A stretch of 7,348 bases of DNA, from positions 1 through 7,348 of the forward strand of contig LGHA01000061.1 of assembly GCA_001508595.1 (NCBI GenBank), given 5' to 3'. Origin of the DNA: Anaerolineaceae bacterium 46_22 (GTDB lineage Bacteria; Chloroflexota; Anaerolineae; Anaerolineales; Anaerolineaceae). Each line of letters starts with the position of its first letter. The stretch's first letter is position 1. Below the pieces are notes generated by a model, which saw only the letters and a program-made list of their open reading frames with translations, ran no database searches and was not told where the DNA came from. The translations under genes and the position numbers were made by a program. Below, in pieces: positions 1 to 6,027 of this stretch.

Positions 1-291
1 GATATAAATATTAAATATTAAAACATCTCACGAACGATACTGAGGATCTGCTTTAGTCAAGGTGAGCGGTTTGAAAAATTTTAAGGTTAATTCTTCCTTA
101 GGACCATTGTATAAACACGGGGACCAATCCCTCTTATGTCATTTACTCGTCTGTAAATTTAAACTAGGAAAGTTTGTGAGTTTTCCACCTTTGCTTAAAT
201 CATTTCTGTTAAATTATCCGCCAAAATTTTTGATTACAGAGAATTTTTGCTAACAGGAGCGATTCTACAATAGGAAGGGTTTTTACTGATT
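1..291. other. AT-rich stretch without a supported gene
   Basis: This is the region downstream of rtcA, which reads leftward. I see no coding region with a ribosome binding site, no RNA gene and no clear rho-independent terminator. A 63-codon open frame from a GTG at 62 has no Shine-Dalgarno sequence and no recognisable protein features, so it is not called. The only small structure is a direct repeat of GGACCA at 101-106 and 121-126, exactly 20 bp apart, which may be chance. Confidence 0.5.
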
Positions 292-1329
292 TTAAAGGCG
301 CACACCTTCAACTTCAACTGTCCCCGGGGTTTTAATCCGGCCAGTAACATTGATTCTTACAGGCAAGAATTTTTGAATGATCTGAACATTTGTTAGCACA
401 TGCTGAGATAAAATGCTGGTCGAAAACGCGGATTTACCAGGTATGACCGACAGCGGAAGTAATATCTGATCTGCCATGTAATGGTCTATGCACCCATCGG
501 TTCCTAAAAACGACAGTAATTGATCCACCACCTCATCAGCAACCATCTCTGCCCTTTTCCCCGGTGCACCAAGTGCAGAATAACAGGCACAGCTACCGCT
601 TGAAAAAACGGCCTTTAACAGGATAAATGTTCCTTTGCCAATGGAGGGGACTTGCACGGTTTTAATTTTTGTGTTTCGACAAACTTCATAAAGGCGTCTT
701 AGCGCTTGATGTTTCTGCCGCTTTGCAATGGAAAGATCAAGGGTTGCAACGCCAGACCAACCCTCGATCCTCAGCAAATCACCGCGCTCAAGGCAAACCA
801 GAGGCTTTAAGGACTTCGGGGGCAAAATGTCCACTTGGGCTCTACCGCCTCCGCGAGGATAAAATCCTGCAATCTCTAATTGAGTATCTCCCCGAAACCC
901 TAAGCTTGTCATCACTGGCAGCCAGCATGCCTGAATATAATCCCAGATAGGGCTCCATGGCACATGCGTCCCACCTGTAAGCGTGATGTACGATTTACTC
1001 TTGGCGAAGCTCAACGGCAGAAAAACTGTTTGAAGTACCAGGCTTAAAGCCCCAGCTGTAGGAATATCAAACTTGTAATCACCCGCAACGACTTTGTTTG
1101 GCGTAAGAAATACTTCATTGCTGTTAAGTTCATTCCCCTCAACCTGTGCCTGTGTAATTTTTGCGATGGCGTTAACTGCAGCGAGGTGCTGCGGCCGCAA
1201 TCCCGGCTTACTGCGATTTGCTCGAATATTTCGGATGGTCACCGGCTTGCCCGTCAGAGCAGAAAGCGTCAGGCTGCTCCGTAAGACCTGGCCGCCGCCT
1301 TCACCATAAGCTCCATCAATTTCAATCAT
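292..1329 (-). CDS. rtcA: RNA 3'-terminal phosphate cyclase RtcA
   Basis: RtcA converts an RNA 3'-phosphate end to a 2',3'-cyclic phosphate using ATP, through a covalent enzyme-histidine-AMP intermediate; it acts in the cytoplasm in RNA repair. The 345-residue product is close to the usual length (about 340). Visible motifs are the N-terminal GEGGGQVLR (residues 9-17), the cyclase signature region GFYPRGGGR (155-163), and SQHVLTN near the C-terminus with His310, which matches the catalytic histidine of the family (His309 in E. coli). The ATG start at 1329 is supported by AGGAAG (minus strand, 1337-1342), 7 nt upstream. The gene stands alone here: no RtcB ligase or RtcR regulator is adjacent. 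A perfect parS site lies 43 bp upstream of the start codon, inside the region where its promoter must be. No convincing -35/-10 pair could be assigned. Identification is very secure from the sequence motifs. Confidence 0.96.
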   Translation of the reverse strand: MIEIDGAYGEGGGQVLRSSLTLSALTGKPVTIRNIRANRSKPGLRPQHLAAVNAIAKITQAQVEGNELNSNEVFLTPNKVVAGDYKFDIPTAGALSLVLQTVFLPLSFAKSKSYITLTGGTHVPWSPIWDYIQACWLPVMTSLGFRGDTQLEIAGFYPRGGGRAQVDILPPKSLKPLVCLERGDLLRIEGWSGVATLDLSIAKRQKHQALRRLYEVCRNTKIKTVQVPSIGKGTFILLKAVFSSGSCACYSALGAPGKRAEMVADEVVDQLLSFLGTDGCIDHYMADQILLPLSVIPGKSAFSTSILSQHVLTNVQIIQKFLPVRINVTGRIKTPGTVEVEGVRL

Positions 1330-1372
1330 ATAAAATCTTCCTGAAAAGGGTTTGATTGAATCTTACCATGGA

Positions 1373-1388
1373 TGTTTCACGTGAAACA
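1373..1388. promoter_or_regulatory. parS: parS centromere site 1 (ParB binding)
   Basis: The 16-bp TGTTTCACGTGAAACA is a perfect palindrome and identical to the canonical chromosomal parS consensus; one flanking base pair (A/T) extends the symmetry to 18 bp (1372-1389). In most bacteria parS is where the CTP-dependent clamp ParB loads and spreads, and where SMC/condensin is recruited; such sites cluster around the replication origin. It sits 43 bp upstream of the rtcA start codon. The identity of the motif is seen directly; its function is inferred because parB is not in the window. Confidence 0.93.
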
Positions 1389-1446
1389 TTTTGGAATCAT
1401 TATTTGTTATCAAGGATTTTAAAACGAATATTGATATGTATTAAGA

Positions 1447-1475
1447 CCAATCATCAGATATACTATTGATATTGG
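1447..1475. repeat. Imperfect inverted repeat between the parS sites
   Basis: CCAATCATCA (1447-1456) can pair with TGATATTGG (1467-1475) if one C is bulged, giving nine base pairs around a 10-nt AT-rich loop. A TATACT hexamer at 1459-1464 resembles a plus-strand -10 box but has no good -35 partner. It could be a regulator site or chance symmetry in AT-rich DNA. Confidence 0.3.
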
Positions 1476-1487
1476 AGCGGCGTTTAA

Positions 1488-1503
1488 TGTTTCACGTGAA
1501 ACA
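1488..1503. promoter_or_regulatory. parS: parS centromere site 2 (ParB binding)
   Basis: This is a second exact copy of TGTTTCACGTGAAACA, with no mismatch to the consensus. Its centre is 115 bp from that of the first copy, close to eleven turns of B-DNA, so the two would lie on nearly the same helix face. It is 61 bp upstream of the preferred start of the unknown gene at 1565. Two exact copies of a 16-bp site in one short intergenic region make chance very unlikely and support a genuine ParB-loading locus. Confidence 0.93.
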
Positions 1504-1564
1504 ATTGGACAAAGTTCATAATTTGTAAGCTTGAAGTATAAGCATTTAATCAGTGGAGACATAT

Positions 1565-2068
1565 TTGAGCTTCAATATCCTTGTTTTTAACAAAGAGTCA
1601 TTAGGCGTTATTGATTCCAATCGCCTGAGAGCGGCCTTGACGCAAGTGCATTTTGACACACTTTGCAGTCAATATGGCTTAGATCCTTCCCTGATCGAGT
1701 CTGCCAGGACAAATCTCGATGTTGTGGTGTCAAAAGCGCATAAAACGCCATTTTTCTTAATTCAATACGGGGATGATAAAGGTTGTCCATTAATTGTTTA
1801 CGAATCAGATTTCAAGTCAGAGAGGGGGTGTTACATCTACAACGAATTGCTTATAGGGAATCTATCAGCAAATATAAAGGAACATCTGGATGCCGCTAAT
1901 TTTCTTGTAGAAATTGAGTTGATGCAGCATCAATTATCAAATATGGGCTTGCTTTTAGCTTACGAAACGGCTCGTTGGGCTGCGTTCAAAGGCGCAGGGA
2001 TCATCTTAGGTCTGGATCAAACCTGGTATCGACTGAATCCATATCGCGCCTATTTACCATTAGAGTAG
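1565..2068 (+). CDS. Hypothetical protein, 167 residues
   Basis: I do not recognise this protein. I prefer the TTG start at 1565 because GTGGAG (1553-1558) lies 6 nt upstream as a good Shine-Dalgarno sequence; the GTG at 1553 would lie inside that site and has no ribosome binding site of its own. The product then begins MSFNILVFNKESLGVI. It appears soluble, with no signal peptide or clear membrane helix. The central part is polar, and the C-terminal third has a helical stretch (roughly LEIELMQHQLSNMG onward in character) followed by a distinctive GAGIILGLDQTWYRLNPYRAY tail, which is rich in aromatics. A TATAAG hexamer at 1537-1542 could be a -10 box. The gene diverges from rtcA across the parS pair and converges with the dikinase-like gene, 30 bp away. 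Codon content is more AT-rich than in its neighbours. That it encodes protein is likely from length, ribosome binding site and tight fit between flanking features; function is unknown. Confidence 0.75.
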   Translation: MSFNILVFNKESLGVIDSNRLRAALTQVHFDTLCSQYGLDPSLIESARTNLDVVVSKAHKTPFFLIQYGDDKGCPLIVYESDFKSERGCYIYNELLIGNLSANIKEHLDAANFLVEIELMQHQLSNMGLLLAYETARWAAFKGAGIILGLDQTWYRLNPYRAYLPLE

Positions 2069-2098
2069 AATATTACAATATAATAGCAATTTGTTGAT

Positions 2099-4444
2099 TT
2101 ATTGCAATCGGCCGTCTCTTCCACGCGGCGATTTGGAGAGAAAAGCCACCGCACGGCCTTCAATGCCGTTCATAATTAATTCGAGATGATGATCTGGCAT
2201 GTAATCGCTGACTTTGATCAGCCTTAAGCGTTCGAATAATGACGGCTCCACGTTAATCCACTCTGCCAGGCGGTTGGGAGTCTCATAAAAGAAATTGCGG
2301 TTGAAATCATCTTCGCCGATATAAGTCGCAAGCGGAAAAATTTGCCCCTCAAGCAGGTCCTGAAAGAAATGCGTTCCCAAAGAGGGTTCGGGTGCCGGGC
2401 CAATACCTTCCCCGGAGAGTTCAACCAGGGCTTTGGTGTTGAAGATGTCCGCATAGTCAACGTGAACGCCTAAATCGGGATTGGAGGTTCCCCACCTTCC
2501 AGGACCGACGCAGATGAAGTCTTCGTTTCCAAGTGCGGTATTGAGCTTTCCAATAGCTCGTTCCAGTTTGTTGCGTGCAGACTGCGAGGGCAGGCTGAAG
2601 TAAGTTTCAGGTGGAACAAATAAGACATAATTGATCTCTTCCAACCAGCCGCCTGCAACCATGATGCTTGAAGAGAAGATGACTTGCTCCGGGTTGAGAC
2701 TCTGAGGTAAATCAGCGTGGGGCTCTTCTTTCATATAGCTCAATGGTCGGCATTGAATCAGGGACAATTTGATTTCGGGTTTTCCATTGTCATCAAAAAC
2801 ATCAGCAATAAATTCAACGTCCACAGGGGATTGGTATTCGTCTTCAAGGAAGTTCAGCAAGTACCGCATCCTTTCAGCGAAGGGGGTTCGCCGCAGCAAT
2901 TCCTCGAAGGTCAATATCAACTGTGAGGGATCTGCGTCCACCAACCGTGATCGGATTGAGCGGAAGTACCCCTCCTGGTCAACCTGGGCAAGATAGCGCA
3001 ATGGTGGATAATCTCCGTCAAGCACCTCATGGATCGGGAGGGTCTTCATGGCATTATCTTTTAAATCAATCAGGTCAACGTATTGCTGCGAATAACGGCG
3101 AATAGACTTGGTTGTGTTGGAGGGTCTCAGTGTGGGGTGGCTGAGCGCAACCAGCCTGGGATAGTCATTCCCAACGCGATCAACAGCACGTGTGCCCAGT
3201 CCCCATACCATCCTGATAAAGCCTTCCTCTGCCCGAATCTGGGGCGACCACCGGTATTGATTGTGGCTGAATGCCACGCCAGAAAGGTCGGGCAGGTAAT
3301 ACTGACCGTAACGGTTTCCTTCAACGGTTTGAATCAGGACAGCCATGCGTTCATCATAGTCCTGTAAGCCGCGGCTTCGGCGGTATAAGAGTGCGGTTGG
3401 GTTGAGGGTGGAGGCATAAATCCGGGCAATTGCCTGGGTCAGGGCGGTCATATTTTCATCGATGGTTCCCTGGTTTGGCAGGAAGATGCTTTCGTATTTT
3501 CCAGCAAAGGCAGTGCCAAAATTGTCTTCAAGTAAACTTGAAGAGCGAACAATCAGGGGCTGCTTTCCGACTGAGGTCAGCAATGTTTCAAGCCGTTGAA
3601 CAATATTGGGGGTGAAATCGCTGGCAACGAAGTCTTCCACTATCTTTGGATAGTCGCGGCGCATTTCATCCTCAGATTTGTATTTTTGATCATTCCAATG
3701 ATGAAGGTTGTTAATTGAGATAAAGGTATACAGCAGGTCCGACCCCATGTAATAGGATTCGGGGGTACGCAAATTTTGACGCAGATCGACGTTCGGGCTG
3801 CCTTTCAGGATACGAGCAGCGAGGAGCATGCCGGCTGCCTTACCGCCAATGCGGCCATGGCCAATTTTATGCCGTCGGACTTCAGCCAGGTCTGCAATTG
3901 TGAACCAAGAGCGCGCAATGTTGATGTAGCGCAGTTGATCGCTGATCATGTTGCGAATCAATACGACTTTGATCTCTCTTAACCGTGGTTCAAGATGTTT
4001 TCTTTTTTCAGGGGGCATTTTTTCAATCATCATGCCCTGGTTGAACAATAATTCCTCGGGAGCAACTTCAGGGTTGAATTCATAGAGGGATTCAAGGGAG
4101 GTGACACCGCGTTCATTGAGAACTTCAGCAATCAGGTCTTCAATTAATTCAAAACTGAGGTGGTTGCTGAAGTGAAAATCGGTTAATTGATCTCGAACAA
4201 GCGCTTTCCGACGTTCCCAAACCTCTGCCGGCTCTTCGATTTCCGGGTGCTGCAAGCCTTCCCGTTCCTGGGATTGGATGGCTTTGCGAATGACTTCCTG
4301 TTCGAATTCCTTGTAATCCAAAAACCCACGCTGGAACAATTCCCTTCGCATTAAGTCACGAACGCGTGAGGAAAGGATGGGGTATTGCGAAAGGACAAGG
4401 TAAACACTTAATAATCGATCGGTAGCACTGGGTGGTAAGGTCAT
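2099..4444 (-). CDS. PEP/pyruvate-binding (PPDK N-terminal type) domain protein
   Basis: The 781-residue product contains the ATP-grasp-like nucleotide-binding domain of pyruvate phosphate dikinase and PEP synthase, spanning about residues 190-570. Visible signatures are IGGKAAGM (199-206), LIVRSSSLLED (297-307), GTAFAGKYES (310-319), the segment around VWGLGTRAVDR (413-423), DVEFIAD (542-548) and LIQCRPLS (562-569). Residues 1-180 are charged and probably helical. The C-terminal 200 residues form a separate conserved block with GPGRWGTSNPDLGV (647-660) and GTHFFQDL (690-697). The swivelling phosphohistidine domain and the PEP/pyruvate TIM barrel of true dikinases are absent, so it should not be called ppdK or ppsA; its substrate is unknown. 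The ATG at 4444 has GAGGTGA (minus strand, 4451-4457) 7 nt upstream. It lies downstream of dnaN but behind that gene's terminator, so it probably has its own promoter. Confidence 0.9.
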   Translation of the reverse strand: MTLPPSATDRLLSVYLVLSQYPILSSRVRDLMRRELFQRGFLDYKEFEQEVIRKAIQSQEREGLQHPEIEEPAEVWERRKALVRDQLTDFHFSNHLSFELIEDLIAEVLNERGVTSLESLYEFNPEVAPEELLFNQGMMIEKMPPEKRKHLEPRLREIKVVLIRNMISDQLRYINIARSWFTIADLAEVRRHKIGHGRIGGKAAGMLLAARILKGSPNVDLRQNLRTPESYYMGSDLLYTFISINNLHHWNDQKYKSEDEMRRDYPKIVEDFVASDFTPNIVQRLETLLTSVGKQPLIVRSSSLLEDNFGTAFAGKYESIFLPNQGTIDENMTALTQAIARIYASTLNPTALLYRRSRGLQDYDERMAVLIQTVEGNRYGQYYLPDLSGVAFSHNQYRWSPQIRAEEGFIRMVWGLGTRAVDRVGNDYPRLVALSHPTLRPSNTTKSIRRYSQQYVDLIDLKDNAMKTLPIHEVLDGDYPPLRYLAQVDQEGYFRSIRSRLVDADPSQLILTFEELLRRTPFAERMRYLLNFLEDEYQSPVDVEFIADVFDDNGKPEIKLSLIQCRPLSYMKEEPHADLPQSLNPEQVIFSSSIMVAGGWLEEINYVLFVPPETYFSLPSQSARNKLERAIGKLNTALGNEDFICVGPGRWGTSNPDLGVHVDYADIFNTKALVELSGEGIGPAPEPSLGTHFFQDLLEGQIFPLATYIGEDDFNRNFFYETPNRLAEWINVEPSLFERLRLIKVSDYMPDHHLELIMNGIEGRAVAFLSKSPRGRDGRLQ

Positions 4445-4486
4445 GATTTATCACCTCAAAATTTAGGGATGGATTTATTCTTATTG

Positions 4487-4516
4487 ATAATATCCCATTT
4501 GGTGCCAGGGATACAA
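4487..4516 (-). promoter_or_regulatory. Candidate promoter of the dikinase-like gene
   Basis: On the minus strand TTGTAT (4516-4511) and TATTAT (4492-4487) are separated by 18 bp. The -10 box matches the consensus at five of six positions and the -35 box at three. It overlaps the U-tract of the dnaN terminator and would give a leader of about 35 nt before the ATG at 4444. This is a pattern match only. Confidence 0.3.
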
Positions 4517-4540
4517 AAAGGCGCCTGCAAAACAAGCGCC
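4515..4540 (-). terminator. Rho-independent terminator of dnaN
   Basis: On the minus strand GGCGC and GCGCC form a GC-rich stem (4540-4520) that is extended by an inner TG/CA pair after a mismatch, around a T-rich loop. It is followed by five Ts (4519-4515). It starts 30 bp after the dnaN stop codon, which fits intrinsic termination of dnaN before the next gene. Confidence 0.8.
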
Positions 4541-4569
4541 AAATTGAATATTATACGATAATTTTAACC

Positions 4570-5703
4570 CTAGCCAATGTGCATGGGCATAATGATGTGT
4601 TTAAAATGCTCGTCTCCCTGTGGATGGATTAAGCCAGGCGTATTTGCCGCATTGGTCTCAAGCCAGACGTTGTCCGATTTGATCACTTCAAGAACTTCTC
4701 GCAAGAAACGAACGTTAAATGCCACCAATAACGGAACGCCGTCAACAGAGGCATCTACCAGGACCTCGGAAGTTCCTGTTTGCTCTGATTGTGCAGAAAT
4801 TTCAAGTGTGCCGGGTTTGGCTTCATCGGTTTCAGGGATGATGTTAAGACGGGCGACGTTTGTGCTATCGCGAGCGATGATTTCCGCCTGTCTACAAGCT
4901 TTTAACAAGCCGTTGGTGGAGAGAAGTGTGTGTGTTTTGAAACTTTGCGGGATGATTGCGCGAAAGTCCGGGAAACTGCCTTCAATCAATTGCGAAGCCA
5001 GTTCCATATCATCCATGTGGAAGATGACCTGACCCCTGTCAGGGGGGAAGGTCATGATTAATGTTTCATCGCCCCCGCCGATAATGCGAGCAAGTTCAAC
5101 CAGCGCCCTGGCGGGGATGATCGCTTCAATTGGACGGGATACAGCGTTGGGGATTTCGTCTTCGCGAATTGAAATGCGGAAACCGTCGGTAGCAGCCATT
5201 GTGATACGATCGCCGTCAATTTTTAGAAGAACCCCCGTCAATACTGGACGGGCTTCATCCGTTGAGGCTGCAAAAGCCACCTGCTGAACCATTTCCTTGA
5301 AGTTGACGACGTTGAGAGGAACGCCTTCTTCCAGGTTTGGTTCGGGAATGGGTGGAAATTCTTCCGCATCAATGCCCTTGATGTTGGTCTCAGAGGTGCC
5401 GCAGCGTACATTCAGCGTCTGGGTGCTGTTATCCAGCGTAAATATCACCTGGTCACTGGGCAGGTTGCTGACCAAATCGGTGAAAGTTCGAGCGGGCACG
5501 GTAATCGCGCCTTCTCCTTCAATGCGGGCGCCAATCCAGCAGGTTATTCCAAGTTCAAGGTTGGTCGCAGATAGACGCAAACGTCCGTTGTCTGTTTTAA
5601 CCAGGATATTTGAGAGAACGGGCAAAGTGCTCCGGGGTGATACTGCCCTGGAAACCATGCTGACGCAATGTGCAAGCTGTTGTTGTTTGACGTTAACTTT
5701 CAT
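4570..5703 (-). CDS. dnaN: DNA polymerase III subunit beta (sliding clamp)
   Basis: The beta clamp forms a ring dimer around DNA and tethers the replicative polymerase and many repair proteins. The 377-residue product is near the usual length (366 in E. coli) and shows the three repeated clamp domains, roughly 1-122, 128-246 and 248-377. Visible signatures include LPVLSNILV (27-35), SATNLELGI (45-53), FPPIP (116-120), TDEARPVLTGV (148-158), ATDGFRIS (171-178), EGSFPDFRAIIP (241-252) and the C-terminal MPMHIG, whose MPM corresponds to the hydrophobic partner-binding pocket. Position 175 is Phe where E. coli has His. The ATG at 5703 has AGGAGAGG (minus strand, 5713-5720) 8 nt upstream. It is not next to dnaA or recF here; it is transcribed alone, divergently from the SRP RNA gene, and ends at a clear terminator. 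Two parS sites about 3 kb away suggest an origin-proximal position. Confidence 0.98.
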   Translation of the reverse strand: MKVNVKQQQLAHCVSMVSRAVSPRSTLPVLSNILVKTDNGRLRLSATNLELGITCWIGARIEGEGAITVPARTFTDLVSNLPSDQVIFTLDNSTQTLNVRCGTSETNIKGIDAEEFPPIPEPNLEEGVPLNVVNFKEMVQQVAFAASTDEARPVLTGVLLKIDGDRITMAATDGFRISIREDEIPNAVSRPIEAIIPARALVELARIIGGGDETLIMTFPPDRGQVIFHMDDMELASQLIEGSFPDFRAIIPQSFKTHTLLSTNGLLKACRQAEIIARDSTNVARLNIIPETDEAKPGTLEISAQSEQTGTSEVLVDASVDGVPLLVAFNVRFLREVLEVIKSDNVWLETNAANTPGLIHPQGDEHFKHIIMPMHIG

Positions 5704-5750
5704 CGGGGGGGACCTCTCCTGTCCTTATGGTTTATTTATAATCGTATTAA

Positions 5751-5780
5751 AGTATACAATGAAGGGCGTTTTTTTGCCAG
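5751..5780 (-). promoter_or_regulatory. Candidate dnaN promoter
   Basis: On the minus strand CTGGCA (5780-5775) and TATACT (5756-5751) are separated by 18 bp. They match the -35 consensus at four of six positions and the -10 at five. Transcription would begin near 5744, giving a leader of about 40 nt with the ribosome binding site inside it. A TATAAA at 5740-5735 is an alternative -10 box. Confidence 0.35.
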
Positions 5781-5826
5781 TTATATCGGGATGTTTTTGG
5801 TCGATTTTATCTAACTACTGATTTGT

Positions 5827-5855
5827 TTGACAGTCCTTGGGGCGTGAAGTATTCT
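5827..5855 (+). promoter_or_regulatory. Promoter of the SRP RNA gene
   Basis: TTGACA (5827-5832) is a perfect -35 box and TATTCT (5850-5855) a four-of-six -10 box, with the ideal 17-bp spacing. Transcription would begin about 5861-5862, at the 5' end of the SRP RNA closing stem. A strong constitutive sigma-70-type promoter is expected for an abundant stable RNA. Confidence 0.8.
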
Positions 5856-5857
5856 TA

Positions 5858-5974
5858 ATGCCGTCCGGGTGGGACCGGCGCGGCGGAGCCCTACGAACCC
5901 CGTCAGGTCCGAGAGGAAGCAGCGGTAAGGAGGTATCTCCGGGTGCCGCCGGGAATCCTACCCGGGCATTTTTT
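5858..5974 (+). ncRNA. ffs: Signal recognition particle RNA, small bacterial type (4.5S-like)
   Basis: This RNA binds the Ffh protein and targets ribosomes making membrane proteins to the FtsY receptor. The diagnostic apical hairpin is present: CAGGTCC-GAGA-GGAAGCAG (5904-5922), which carries the conserved internal loop bases contacted by the Ffh M domain and a GNRA tetraloop. The ends pair: ATGCC and CGGGTGGGA on the 5' side (5858-5874) with TCCTACCCGGGCAT on the 3' side (5956-5969), with a small bulge, and a second stem pairs CCGGCGCGGC (5875-5884) with GCCGCCGG (5945-5952). At about 113 nt it is the short form without an Alu domain. The exact 5' end is uncertain by a few bases. The tetraloop is GAGA where E. 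coli has GGAA; both satisfy GNRA. Confidence 0.95.
5956..5974 (+). terminator. SRP RNA terminator (3' half of the closing stem plus U-tract)
   Basis: The 3' strand of the SRP RNA closing stem, ending CCCGGGCA, runs directly into six Ts (5969-5974). The mature RNA's terminal helix therefore probably also acts as the intrinsic terminator. Read-through could supply transcription to the methyltransferase gene 53 bp downstream. Confidence 0.65.
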
Positions 5975-6027
5975 ATAAGAAATCATTGAAAATTACTTGA
6001 TAGATCAATTCCTTTAGCGAAAATAAC

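Noticed and set aside
181..223. Possible DnaA boxes (TTTTCCACC and TTATCCGCC)
   Set aside because: Each differs from TTATCCACA at two positions and there is no cluster, so this is not evidence for an origin.
62..253. 63-codon plus-strand open frame from GTG
   Set aside because: No ribosome binding site and no recognisable protein features, and it lies in AT-rich sequence where such frames arise by chance.
669..950. 93-codon plus-strand open frame inside rtcA
   Set aside because: It lies antisense to strongly conserved rtcA sequence and is a frame shadow, as are the other frames opposite the dikinase-like gene and dnaN.
2086..2105. Inverted repeat GCAAT/ATTGC between the converging gene ends
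   Set aside because: The stem is only five AT-rich base pairs without a U-tract, which is too weak to call a terminator.
4500..4515. TGGCAC resembling the -24 element of a sigma-54 promoter upstream of the dikinase-like gene
   Set aside because: There is no matching TTGC -12 element at the required spacing.
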